Assembly: GCF_015163655.1 (NCBI RefSeq)
Contig: NZ_JADEUF010000001.1
Span: 62,001-126,000 of the forward strand
Origin: Xenorhabdus griffiniae
GTDB taxonomy: Bacteria > Pseudomonadota > Gammaproteobacteria > Enterobacterales > Enterobacteriaceae
Length of the DNA stretch: 64,000 nt
Reading direction: 5' to 3'
Below the pieces are notes generated by a model. It had not been told where the DNA came from. It saw nothing but the letters and a program-made list of their open reading frames with translations, and made no database searches. The stretch's first letter is position 1. Every line of letters starts with the position of its first letter. A program made the position numbers and the translations under genes. Shown here piece by piece: positions 19,239 through 27,059 of the stretch.

Positions 19239-20684
19239 TACACTCTGATCAACTAAATTTTCTTTTGTTAAATTATTTCCGTTCTCAAGTACGCTTTGAA
19301 TAATGTCGTTAATCATAAGCTTTTTACGAGCACGAGTTGCAGCAACATAAAGCAAATTTATTTCATCTCTTCTAGACAGTTCTGTTAATTTAGGATCAAA
19401 TAAATCAGGGAAATCATTATTTAACTCAACAAATTCCCATTCTAATCCCTTAGCTCTATGCGCCGTTGAAACCGTTATATTCGCGTTACTTTCATTAGTT
19501 ATCGCAAATTTGCGCATTATTTCTAAATTTTGGGGTAACGGAAAATATCGTTCTAACAGATTGATAGATTGCATCATTTCAACATCTTGTGTGGCCCTGG
19601 CTATTCGGCAATATTCATCATAATTTTTGTAGTCCCGCATTAAACGAGGCTGTTGTACTTTTTGTGGCATATCTACCGAGAACCAATACAAATCTTCTAA
19701 CTCTTCAGTTCGATAAGCTTCAATCCCTCCAACCCAATATACTGATTTTTTTTCTCTTGCTGCTCCTAGTGCTGTATCAATTACACCTGCCACCGTTCGG
19801 CTCAATACTGCTTTATGAGGTACATCAAATTGTTGTGGTAACAAAACTTCATCTTCTTCCCCTAACCCAATAACTTGGTGAGTTTCACCATCAAAGGCAA
19901 GTAACGAATTCGCTATCTCAGCAACATGTGAACCAAAACGAAAGCTATTTGTTAGCCATAAACGATCAGCATCAGCTAGTTGTGGCACATCCAAGGCATT
20001 ATCTGCTCCCCGAAAACGGTAAATTTGTTGATGTTTATCGCCAACTAAAATTACATTTGTATGCTGATTCAAAACAATCGCATGAATGACAGGGTTAGCA
20101 TCTTGGGCTTCATCAAACAAAATTGTTTGATAGTTGCGAGATAAATCAGGTTGAGATAATTGATAAAGTTTCAAATAAGTATCATGTGTAATCGGAAAGG
20201 AGTCATTCAAATTTTTCATCAAATTCCAAATATGCTCTGATCTTTGAATTATTTTAATTGGGTCAATGCCCTCTATTACTTCTTCATCTGGGCAATGAAT
20301 TAACTTTATTTTTCCATCAGCACTAGATAGAAAACGATTTAACGTACTTTGAACCCTATGGATTAATGACCAATGTCGAGTATTTAAAGCCCGCGCAATG
20401 TCTGTAATACGTAGTTGATTAACCAGTCTATGCTTGTAATGACGACCTTGGGTTGACCAGGCTAATTGGTGTGATGTTTTACAGTCAACATTAAAAGGAA
20501 ATTTACGTTCTGCTTCTTCTCTTACGGAACGATTAAAAGCCAAATAGAGCATCGAAACTTTAGGATTAGCTAACGCATAATTTACTAATGTACATGTTTT
20601 CCCTGTTCCCGCAAATGCATTTACTACTAATTTCGAACCATTCCATTCTACTACTGCTTTTTGTTCATCCGTCAGCGTAAGCAT
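19191..20684 (-). CDS. UvrD/Rep-like superfamily 1 helicase
   Basis: 497 residues from the ATG at 20684 with GAGGTG upstream. Walker A AFAGTGKT, Walker B DEAQD, motif III GDKHQQIYRFRGA, motif V STAHRAKGLEWEFV and motif VI LLYVAATRARKKL are all present, so it should be an active 3'-5' ATP-driven helicase. It is short and lacks large 1B/2B insertions, like the FBH1/ICE helicases. Next to a relaxase-like gene, a role in unwinding or processing transferred DNA is likely, but not shown. Confidence 0.87.
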   Translation of the reverse strand: MLTLTDEQKAVVEWNGSKLVVNAFAGTGKTCTLVNYALANPKVSMLYLAFNRSVREEAERKFPFNVDCKTSHQLAWSTQGRHYKHRLVNQLRITDIARALNTRHWSLIHRVQSTLNRFLSSADGKIKLIHCPDEEVIEGIDPIKIIQRSEHIWNLMKNLNDSFPITHDTYLKLYQLSQPDLSRNYQTILFDEAQDANPVIHAIVLNQHTNVILVGDKHQQIYRFRGADNALDVPQLADADRLWLTNSFRFGSHVAEIANSLLAFDGETHQVIGLGEEDEVLLPQQFDVPHKAVLSRTVAGVIDTALGAAREKKSVYWVGGIEAYRTEELEDLYWFSVDMPQKVQQPRLMRDYKNYDEYCRIARATQDVEMMQSINLLERYFPLPQNLEIMRKFAITNESNANITVSTAHRAKGLEWEFVELNNDFPDLFDPKLTELSRRDEINLLYVAATRARKKLMINDIIQSVLENGNNLTKENLVDQSVSNVLLKSSEDLCEDV

Positions 20685-20781
20685 AAATAGCACCTCTATT
20701 TTAAAGTAGCCAATTTAATTTACGGTAATAATTAAAAACGCGGGGACTTAAGTACAGTAAAAATTCTTTTTGTGTATTGAT

Positions 20782-20806
20782 AAAAAAACGCCTCCGAAGA
20801 GGCGTT
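20782..20806 (-). terminator. Intrinsic terminator with UUCG loop
   Basis: On the minus strand AACGCCTC-TTCG-GAGGCGTT followed by a T tract. It ends leftward transcripts of the small genes at 20836-21405 before the helicase gene. Confidence 0.93.
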
Positions 20807-20835
20807 CAGTAAAAGTATCTCGAAGAAGCATTTTT

Positions 20836-21033
20836 TTAATAAGAAACTGATATTTTCGATATATCTATCGGTATTCCTATCTTATTAAAAGTTTCTGCGG
20901 GAGACAGACCTTGTTTAATAAAACTTTTTACTGTTTTATCATCATTTAAAACTGTACCACTTAATGTCATACCAACATGTTGCATTAACAACATATGCGC
21001 CAGCAATTTGAAGCGAATAATGTCATATCGCAT
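20836..21033 (-). CDS. Hypothetical 65-residue protein
   Basis: Not recognised. A small protein with a hydrophobic start (FKLLAHMLLMQHVGMTLSG), a middle LNDDKTVKSFIKQGLSPAETFNKIG that looks like a short helical domain, and no cysteines. It lies just upstream of the strong UUCG terminator and may form an operon with the gene at 21097. One half of an addiction pair is conceivable, with no direct support. Confidence 0.55.
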   Translation of the reverse strand: MRYDIIRFKLLAHMLLMQHVGMTLSGTVLNDDKTVKSFIKQGLSPAETFNKIGIPIDISKISVSY

Positions 21034-21096
21034 AAATTCCCTCTATGCTACTCTACTTTTGTATTTTCGATCCTGGTTAATAATAAATCAATTTGA

Positions 21097-21405
21097 TTAT
21101 TTTTTAATAAACAGAGGCAGCACTTTAATTGCTTTCTGCGGTTTCCATTTAACAAATCCATCCAGAATATCGCGCAGTTCGGAATATTTCATTCCTCTTT
21201 TCTTAGCGTGTGCTTTAATTAAATCCTTATCAACGAGCGCCCATAATTTTTTAGCTGCTTCTTTATTTGTATTAAAATCATATTTGATACACTCCTGCTT
21301 GTCTTTTTTCTGCCTAGCTTGCTCAGCTTTCCATTTGTCAATCTGGTTATCGATATTCCCACGTTTATGCAGTGGAATATTTAAAAGCCCGTGGTCTAAT
21401 GACAT
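21097..21405 (-). CDS. Hypothetical basic 102-residue protein
   Basis: Not recognised. Highly charged, lysine-rich (QIDKWKAEQARQKKDKQEC; AAKKLWALVDKDLIKAHAKKRG) and predicted largely helical. YSELRDILDGFVKW may be a short binding helix. It could bind nucleic acid. It is followed after about 60 bp by the 65-residue gene on the same strand. Confidence 0.6.
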   Translation of the reverse strand: MSLDHGLLNIPLHKRGNIDNQIDKWKAEQARQKKDKQECIKYDFNTNKEAAKKLWALVDKDLIKAHAKKRGMKYSELRDILDGFVKWKPQKAIKVLPLFIKK

Positions 21406-21524
21406 ATTGTCATACCTTAATTATCTGTTTAGAAGAATAATTGCATTGGTAGGTAACATACCCCCAAGCTGTTTAGTCGCAGAACGCTAAATAGGTTTTC
21501 ATAATACTGAGAGTATCAGATGTT

Positions 21525-21567
21525 GGAGTTCCTTACCCCGCGCTCCGCGCGGGGTAAGGAATACTCC
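21525..21567. terminator. Very stable hairpin (15-bp stem, TCC loop)
   Basis: TTCCTTACCCCGCGC/GCGCGGGGTAAGGAA is perfect at 21529-21561, with outer GGAG/CTCC pairs beyond a two-base bulge. It separates the 21097 gene from the broken gene at 21661. Confidence 0.8.
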
Positions 21568-21593
21568 TAAGATAAAAATGCGTACTCCCCCTA

Positions 21594-21613
21594 GGCGGTG
21601 AGAGTACACCGCC
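21594..21613. terminator. Short GC-rich hairpin
   Basis: GGCGGTG/CACCGCC with loop AGAGTA, downstream of the leftward pseudogene at 21661-22032. Probably its terminator, together with the larger hairpin at 21525. Confidence 0.55.
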
Positions 21614-21660
21614 TGGTGAAAAGTAAGTAAGATTAGAGTATTAAATCAGCCATCTGATTT

Positions 21661-22032
21661 TTACCACCACGCCCAAAAAAATAGATCGTGGTTATCAAAA
21701 TCAAAAGATTTCAGCGTACTGCTAACCCAGTTTTTTACTTCTTCAACATCCGATCAATAATATTGATCATATTCAGTTGAACCAAAGAAAAAACCATCTT
21801 CTGTAGGGAATATTGTCATGCAATTATCTTTTGTCAGTCTATTTAAATCTGCTAATAATTGTTCTAACTTTTGTTTTGGTATCAATATACTTTTGCAATT
21901 ATCGACACTTTGAACATTGTAATTAACCCAACGAAAAAGCGAGTTAATTTTTCGAAAATATCCCACTTGTGTATCATAATCAACACGTTCTTTCTGTTTT
22001 TCACCTGAAAAAAAGTGAATATCAAGTCCCAT
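21661..22032 (-). pseudogene. MGLDI-type hypothetical gene split by an in-frame TGA
   Basis: The first 92 codons (MGLDIHFFSG...VGYFRKINSLFRWV...STEYDQYY) end at a TGA at 21754-21756. Past it the same frame runs on for 30 codons (SDVEEVKNWVSSTLKSFDFD...LFFWAWW) to a TAA at 21661. The TGA stands where related phage/ICE proteins, as I recall them, have a Trp (YYW), so a single TGG-to-TGA change would explain it. Family function unknown. Confidence 0.7.
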
Positions 22033-22115
22033 TTTTTATTCCTCATATAATAAAAACAAAGACAGGGACTTTCCCGCAGGAAAGTACCCTGCGGGGTTGG
22101 TCAATTAAGTTATTA

Positions 22116-22346
22116 TTAATTATCTTCAGTCTTCACTGGTAGTTCATCCCATGAAACAAAATAATGATTGCGATAATAGCCTTCCTCAACTTGGATTATT
22201 CCGTGGTTTCCACATTGAGTACATATAGCATCATCATTTTCACAGAGAAAATCATCATCGCCATCAGTTAGATACACTCCTTGATATCCACAATTTTCAC
22301 ATGGTTCCAACCAATTGATGAATACTTTCGTAAGTATATTTCCCAT
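22116..22346 (-). CDS. Small zinc-ribbon-like hypothetical protein
   Basis: 76 residues with two Cys pairs, CENCGY near 16 and CTQCG near 42, as in a zinc ribbon, plus Cys34; the rest is acidic. It starts one base inside the stop of the 206-residue gene upstream (overlap at 22346), so the two are co-translated. Function unknown. Confidence 0.7.
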   Translation of the reverse strand: MGNILTKVFINWLEPCENCGYQGVYLTDGDDDFLCENDDAICTQCGNHGIIQVEEGYYRNHYFVSWDELPVKTEDN

Positions 22347-22966
22347 TAGGCGTTCCCTCTAAAGCGGCTCTTCCATGAAATTATGGTGTCTTGTGAAAAA
22401 AAAGCATTTGCATTTATTTCATCATGTAACTGATATTTAGAATCTACAACGTGCAATAACAATAAACCAGCTTTATGCCACATTTGTCTGGCTGTTTCAT
22501 AGTCATTCCAACGGTGCTCACCAGATCCTTCGTCCCAAAATTTTTTGTGCATTTTGTATAATTCAGTTTCATTTGTAATAGGGTGTGCCCAAGTGATGCC
22601 ACCATTTAATAACTCACCACCTAACACTTTTCTATTATGACGATCATAAATGATTACAGTCATAGGATAAAAATTAATCGGCCCCATATCACGCCCTAAA
22701 TCAGGGTCATAATAATAATCCTCATCTTTATCCCGAAAAGGCCAGGAGTTTGCTTTATACATAATTTTGAGCTTATTAACAGCATCAGTAAATGTAGATG
22801 TTTCACAAATGATCAGAGTTCCTTTGTTTTTATAAGTACCATAAATCGAATCGTCTTCAGGATACTCAAACATACCTGTGACTTCGACCCTAAACTGTCT
22901 ATGGTAAATATCCCAACGTAATGAAACGCCTGGCTCATAAGGTGTACGTAAGAACTTCTTACTCAT
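22346..22966 (-). CDS. Hypothetical 206-residue protein
   Basis: Not recognised. Rich in aromatic residues and predicted alpha/beta; no signal peptide or membrane helix. Ends with a basic KSRFRGNA. Overlaps the zinc-ribbon gene downstream by one base. Codon use is A/T-rich like other cargo genes. Confidence 0.75.
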   Translation of the reverse strand: MSKKFLRTPYEPGVSLRWDIYHRQFRVEVTGMFEYPEDDSIYGTYKNKGTLIICETSTFTDAVNKLKIMYKANSWPFRDKDEDYYYDPDLGRDMGPINFYPMTVIIYDRHNRKVLGGELLNGGITWAHPITNETELYKMHKKFWDEGSGEHRWNDYETARQMWHKAGLLLLHVVDSKYQLHDEINANAFFSQDTIISWKSRFRGNA

Positions 22967-23072
22967 AAGACTTCTCCATAATTAAATAAAATAGAGAAAT
23001 CTTCCCAGGGGAAAATTTCCCCATTAGGTGAAAAGAATAATTGAAAATGTTACTGTCTATTGTTATGAAAAG

Positions 23073-23262
23073 TTTCTTAATCGCCTTAACGATCCCCGTT
23101 TTCAAAGAATAAACGGGTTTACCCAGAGTATTTACTGTCTGCTTTTTCAGGTATAGCAGATGGCGCAGTCACCCGAAAGCGTTCCTCTCAGACTACCGGA
23201 ACATTAGTTATATAGCCACCCGAAAGCGCTCTTCTCAGGCTATTAGAGCATTAATAGATTGC
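23073..23262 (+). repeat. Hairpin-rich repeat, copy 1
   Basis: About 190 bp, matching 25598-25783 over its whole length in the same orientation. Four hairpins: 23095-23117 (CCCGTTT/AAACGGG), 23138-23160 (TCTGCT/AGCAGA), 23181-23202 (GTTCC/GGAAC) and 23228-23249 (GCTCT/AGAGC). The last two are a tandem unit of about 47 bp with TCTCAG in both loops. Stem changes between copies are partly compensated, pointing to a selected RNA or ssDNA structure. No coding frame spans it. Confidence 0.8.
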
Positions 23263-23329
23263 ACAAGGCAATGTAAGAACAACATTATTTTCTAACTAAG
23301 ATTGCTACCTGTCAATAGCAAAAATAAAA

Positions 23330-23932
23330 TTATAAAGATAACTTCAAATATTCCATCACTAGATTTGCTCCGTGCTTAGTAATATGGATTCCATCATCTG
23401 TTCTAATTTTTTTTCCATCTAAAAAACCTGTATACTTTTCACCCATCACAGCATTTTGTGTTATATCTAAATACGTAACACCTAATTGTAATAAAGATTT
23501 TTTAATAATATATCGTGTGTTTTTTAACAAAAAATCATGCTCCTTATTTTTTAAAAATGGGGGAGAAATCCAGATAATTTTTATGTCATAATTTTTACTC
23601 CTAATCCTGCCAATCAGTTCAAAAATAGAACGAGAATAATCAATTGAGTTTATTTCTTTATTGAAGTCGTTTGTTCCAATGCTTATAATAATGAGGTCAT
23701 ATTTATCAAAATCAATACGTTCAATAGCAGAAAACCAATCATACCTATGCCTATTTAAAAGCCCAGAGCCAACTTGGTAAAAAACATCCGCACTTTTATT
23801 AATTAAAGATTTATATGATTCACTATAAACATAACTTAAAGAGTCACCTAAAATTAAAGCCTTACAATATCCATTTAATGAAAAAAAGGAAAATAAAATG
23901 AAAGAAAATTTCATTGAATGAATAAAACTCAT
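23330..23932 (-). CDS. SGNH/GDSL-family hydrolase, secreted
   Basis: 200 residues. N-terminal hydrophobic signal (MKFSFILFSFFSLNGYCKA), then the SGNH blocks: LGDSLSY with the nucleophile Ser, Gly near 55, SIGTND with Asn, and DGIH with the catalytic Asp-x-x-His. An esterase or acetyl hydrolase acting outside the cytoplasm is likely; the substrate is unknown. Its ATG overlaps the stop of the integrase gene (ATGA), so it is translationally coupled to it, an unusual partner for a hydrolase. Confidence 0.82.
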   Translation of the reverse strand: MSFIHSMKFSFILFSFFSLNGYCKALILGDSLSYVYSESYKSLINKSADVFYQVGSGLLNRHRYDWFSAIERIDFDKYDLIIISIGTNDFNKEINSIDYSRSIFELIGRIRSKNYDIKIIWISPPFLKNKEHDFLLKNTRYIIKKSLLQLGVTYLDITQNAVMGEKYTGFLDGKKIRTDDGIHITKHGANLVMEYLKLSL

Positions 23933-24852
23933 TCGTCACCTCCATTTACACTCTGGTAATATACTTGATTAATATACCTACCTCTACCATCACCATGACC
24001 TAAATCCATAGATACCTGTGCTAATATTTCTTTTTTATTAAATCCTGCTTTCTGATAATGGGCACTGAGTTCTTTAGCAACATAATATCGCATACTGTGA
24101 GGTGCTTTTTTACCAACTAATCCGGCTGAACGAACTATGTTTCTATAACGATCAACCGCCTGATGAATATTAGGTTTATCAATTAATTTACCATCACGTT
24201 CTTTCATCACATTTTCAGCATAATTAATAGCGTTTTTAAGTTGTTCATTATTTAAAATTGTAGTATCTCTAGGACGCCCGCCTTTTGTGCCAAAGACCAC
24301 TCTGACAGAATGATGTCCATTGCTTAAAGATTGCTTCCACGTATTTATAGATTTACAAGCTTGAACAGCTTCTTTTGTTCTCAGCCCTAAAACATATGCC
24401 AATTGTAAAGTTGCAGCAACACCTTTATCAATTTTTTCTACTTCTTTAAATGCTTTCTTAAATTCATCGGGAGATAATGCTTCTTTTGTTCCCATACGGC
24501 TTGCGCCTGCTATTCCAAGAGAACGATTATTCAATCGTTCATTATTTGGATCAGCTAATTTATGTTTTCCTGCTTGTGAAAGAATACCACGCAATGCTGA
24601 CATCTCATTTTGTAAAGTTCGATTGCTAATGTTTTCAGATTTTCTGTTTTCAATATACCCCTCGATATATTTAATTTTCAGGCTATCTAACTGACGTAAT
24701 TTAATGCCCGAAGAATTCAAATAGTTCAGAAATTGTTTGGCTATTCGAGTGCGATCGGCCACCGTAGTAAAACTCCCTCCTGCTTTACGGGCACAAGTAA
24801 TAAAATCTTTCTTAAATATTTCTACCTTTGATCGTGACGTTTTTTTATCCAT
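23929..24852 (-). CDS. Second tyrosine recombinase (Integrase_1-like)
   Basis: 307 residues from the ATG at 24852, which has GGAGG five bases upstream. N-terminal SAM-like DNA-binding domain (residues 10-95) and a catalytic domain with Arg in LGLRTKEAVQ, the box PHSMRYYVA, GH in DLGHGDGRGRYIN and the Tyr pair VYY. It belongs to the short ICE/phage integrases, distinct from the integrase at 16308. It is coupled to the SGNH hydrolase and bracketed by the 190-bp repeats, so it may move a nested unit or act on hairpin sites nearby. Confidence 0.82.
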   Translation of the reverse strand: MDKKTSRSKVEIFKKDFITCARKAGGSFTTVADRTRIAKQFLNYLNSSGIKLRQLDSLKIKYIEGYIENRKSENISNRTLQNEMSALRGILSQAGKHKLADPNNERLNNRSLGIAGASRMGTKEALSPDEFKKAFKEVEKIDKGVAATLQLAYVLGLRTKEAVQACKSINTWKQSLSNGHHSVRVVFGTKGGRPRDTTILNNEQLKNAINYAENVMKERDGKLIDKPNIHQAVDRYRNIVRSAGLVGKKAPHSMRYYVAKELSAHYQKAGFNKKEILAQVSMDLGHGDGRGRYINQVYYQSVNGGDE

Positions 24853-24866
24853 AAAAACCTCCAATA

Positions 24867-24910
24867 GCAATAATGTTATGAATAATAAAAGTTATTTATA
24901 ACATTATTGC
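24867..24910. promoter_or_regulatory. 13-bp inverted repeat over the second integrase promoter
   Basis: GCAATAATGTTAT and its exact complement separated by 18 bp, immediately 5' of the integrase ribosome-binding site. The position suits an operator for self-control or a recombinase core site. Confidence 0.55.
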
Positions 24911-24972
24911 CTTATCACAAATTGTTAGTTTTTCGTCATTACAGACGTTCCCTGCGTATCGGTTATGTGTGT

Positions 24973-25106
24973 CATCCTGACAGTCAGATATTGTGTAGCA
25001 GGGCGCTATCATGTTGAGTTATTGCAGGAGCGCGCTCTGTGCTCTGCACTGCGCTTTAATGCTCCCCGTTCAGAGCCTGCTACCAGGATGAACGCCTCAA
25101 TATCTG
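24973..25106. repeat. Nested inverted repeats with mutually exclusive pairing
   Basis: Three arm pairs: CATCCTG (24973) with CAGGATG (25084), GTAGCAGG (24995) with CCTGCTAC (25076), and CAGATATTG (24985) with CAATATCTG (25098). The first two can stack; the third conflicts with the first, so two folds or a pseudoknot are possible. The loop contains the palindrome GAGCGCGCTC. No coding frame of note. Confidence 0.65.
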
Positions 25107-25320
25107 GACTACTTATCTCCTATTTATCAAAAAGTTAGATTCATTATTAATTGAAACTAAAAGTCGAAGTTTTCCCAAGCGACCGTTCGTAAAACGGGCG
25201 CGTCGGGCGCTTTGTAAAAAATTTAAGACACTCTCTTACAACGTTTTGAAGCATACTAACTTTTGTCTTCATTTGGTAAAACCGTTTGAAAGGATGTCTT
25301 AACGTTAGCTGTAATGCGGT

Positions 25321-25402
25321 CTGGAAGTTTTACGCCTGGCGGCGTCACTTGGTAATCGCTACGCTTTTACTCAAGTGACGCCGCTCATCTTTCTGCTTCC
25401 AG
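25321..25402. repeat. Long interrupted hairpin
   Basis: Outer arms CTGGAAG/CTTCCAG (25321 and 25396) and inner 13-bp perfect arms GCGGCGTCACTTG/CAAGTGACGCCGC (25339 and 25372), with a 20-nt loop and matched internal loops of about 11 nt. The geometry resembles a recombination or transfer-origin hairpin more than a terminator, as no T tract follows. Confidence 0.7.
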
Positions 25403-25524
25403 TACCGCGACTCGAAGATAACGAAGATGCCAAATGTTCCAAATGGCATACCGTTATATCGACGCTGTTAAAGGCCGCAAAAGCTCTCGACGCATGTACA
25501 AAAGACGCATTACATCGACAAAGA

Positions 25525-25550
25525 TGTTTGATGTTTTTCTGCATCAAACA
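25525..25550. repeat. 9-bp hairpin TGTTTGATG/CATCAAACA
   Basis: Perfect stem with an 8-nt TTTTTCTG loop, third in a series of hairpins across 24973-25550. The whole 24911-25597 stretch lacks a convincing gene. Confidence 0.6.
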
Positions 25551-25597
25551 GCATGTTTGAAGGGGTTCATCTACATTTGACGAACTTTAGTTGAATA

Positions 25598-25783
25598 TTT
25601 CTTAATCGCTTTAGCGATCCCCGTTTTCAAAGAATAAACAGGTTTACCCAGAGTATTTACTGTCTGCCTTTTCAGGTACGGCAAATGGTGCAGTCACTCG
25701 AAAGCGTTCCTCTCAGACTACTAGAACATTAGTATTTGCAATCACCCAAAGGCGCTCCTCTCAGATTGCTGGAACATTGATTG
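25598..25783 (+). repeat. Hairpin-rich repeat, copy 2
   Basis: Second copy of the 190-bp repeat at 23073. In its second hairpin (TGCC...GGCA) the inner T-A pair of copy 1 is C-G, a compensated change with the 10-nt loop TTTTCAGGTA kept. The tandem hairpins carry the same TCTCAG loops. It lies upstream of ccdAB. Confidence 0.8.
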
Positions 25784-25936
25784 GTTACCATAAGGTAACG
25801 TTACAGCGATGAAAATCTTACACTTGTAGCTCATACTCGTCAATGATTGAAAACCACACACAAAAATCAGGTTGCTTTTTTTTGCACAAAGTACATACTT
25901 TAAATATGTATTAATAATATACACTTTAGGTGCATA

Positions 25937-26155
25937 ATGAAACATAGAGTTAATGTAACAGTTGATAAAGAAAATTATCTAATTCTAAGCTCCGCTGGCA
26001 TAAATATTTCAGGCTTTGTTAATGAAACCATGGCAAAGGAAGCTCAGCGCATCAAAGCTGAAAATTGGAAGGTAAATAATCGTAAAGGAATGGAAGAGGT
26101 TGCACAATTTATTACGCAATATGGCTCATTTGCTGATGAAAATAGGAACTGGTAA
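25937..26155 (+). CDS. ccdA: CcdA-type antitoxin
   Basis: 72 residues, matching F-plasmid CcdA in layout: ribbon-helix-helix N terminus (KHRVNVTVDKENYLILSSAGINISGFVN) that binds DNA and a toxin-neutralising tail ending GSFADENRNW. It represses its own operon together with CcdB and is degraded by Lon in the F system. It directly abuts ccdB. The region at 25880-25936 is the likely promoter-operator. Confidence 0.95.
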   Translation: MKHRVNVTVDKENYLILSSAGINISGFVNETMAKEAQRIKAENWKVNNRKGMEEVAQFITQYGSFADENRNW

Positions 26156-26464
26156 ATGCAATTTATTGTTTATCAATATAAACGAAAAGAAAGCAAATAC
26201 AGCCTGCTTATTGATGTGCAAAGCGACATTATTGAAACACCAGGAAGGCGTATGGTCATACCTTTGATTGAAGCGTACCATTTGTCAAACAAGGTAAGTC
26301 ACCATTTATTTCCCATAGTGCAAATAGAACATAAAGATTATCGGCTTTTAACAACAGAGCTTTCAAGTGTCCCAGAGAACGCAATTGGAGAGAAAATTTC
26401 TGATGTGGCTCAATGGTCGTCAGATATCAAAGATGCACTTAATCTCTTATTTTGGGGAATTTAA
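26156..26464 (+). CDS. ccdB: CcdB-type gyrase-poisoning toxin
   Basis: 102 residues, closely like F-plasmid Ccd[29 protein letters not shown] and the terminal LFWGI whose Trp-Gly-Ile contacts GyrA. It traps gyrase in its cleaved complex. The ATG follows the ccdA stop with no gap, so the two are coupled. It appears intact and would stabilise the ICE in its host. Confidence 0.95.
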   Translation: MQFIVYQYKRKESKYSLLIDVQSDIIETPGRRMVIPLIEAYHLSNKVSHHLFPIVQIEHKDYRLLTTELSSVPENAIGEKISDVAQWSSDIKDALNLLFWGI

Positions 26465-26523
26465 ATAATCGTTCTTGCATACTGAATGATACTATCTACT
26501 TATTATAGAATAAGGGTGGTTAT

Positions 26524-26877
26524 ATGCAAAAAGATCTAAAGGTGAGATCCCGAGGAGAATTTTGGGGGATAAAAGCAGCGTGTATCTGGAAACGCTGTTT
26601 TAATAAATTGAAAAGCTGGGATAAGACGTGCGTTAGTAAAGCGAAGAAAAATAATGTTCCTGCATGGATTGGTCATATTCCAGTATTTGTAGCAAGTGCC
26701 TTAGCCATAACAGCACTTATCTTAAGCACTATTATCACTATAATTACAGTGTCAATTTTCTTTATTATAATATTAGTTTTATCTAAAACACCTAGTGTAG
26801 AGCCTTTAAAACATGGGCATTACGATTTAGACGGATATCATTACCCTGATGGGAGTATTGATCAGAGTGATCCGTGA
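26524..26877 (+). CDS. Hypothetical single-span membrane protein
   Basis: 117 residues: a basic N-terminal half (WKRCFNKLKSWDKTCVSKAKK), a 40-residue hydrophobic stretch (about 53-92) able to span the membrane once or twice, and a short polar tail with HYDLDGYHYPDGSIDQSDP. Not recognised. It follows ccdB on the same strand by 60 bp. Confidence 0.65.
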   Translation: MQKDLKVRSRGEFWGIKAACIWKRCFNKLKSWDKTCVSKAKKNNVPAWIGHIPVFVASALAITALILSTIITIITVSIFFIIILVLSKTPSVEPLKHGHYDLDGYHYPDGSIDQSDP

Positions 26878-26912
26878 TAATTATTTAGCATTAACGAAAT
26901 TCCGCTTCCTCG

Positions 26913-26959
26913 CTTTAGCTGTTCGTTCCTCGCTCTGCTGCGGTACGCCTCAGCTAAAG
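26913..26959. terminator. Inverted repeat downstream of the 117-residue gene
   Basis: CTTTAGCTG/CAGCTAAAG (9 bp) inside a GC-rich segment (26900-26980) with CCGCTTCCTCGCT and CTGCGGCGAGCG. These words also occur in the ColE1-type replicon flank, so this may be plasmid-derived DNA. It could act as a terminator between the convergent genes. Confidence 0.45.
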
Positions 26960-27059
26960 ACTGCGGCGAGCGTTGCGAGGGTGGAAGGTGGAGATTGTTT
27001 CCATCCTAATATAGGTTATCGAACGCTGTTTTGGTTTTTTGAAAGATAATAGACGTATT

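Noticed and set aside
20836-21405. Small gene pair as a toxin-antitoxin system
   Set aside because: Sizes and order would fit, but neither protein shows a known toxin or antitoxin motif, so only described as hypothetical.
23164-23262. CRISPR-like direct repeats with TCTCAG words
   Set aside because: Only two diverged units per site, self-paired as hairpins with compensating changes, no spacer-like unique segments and no cas genes.
25375-25560. 61-codon frame in the hairpin region
   Set aside because: Begins inside the 25321-25402 hairpin, no ribosome-binding site, low-complexity product.
26849-27049. 66-codon frame after the 117-residue gene
   Set aside because: Spans the inverted repeat and ColE1-like words, overlaps the preceding gene and has no protein-like pattern.
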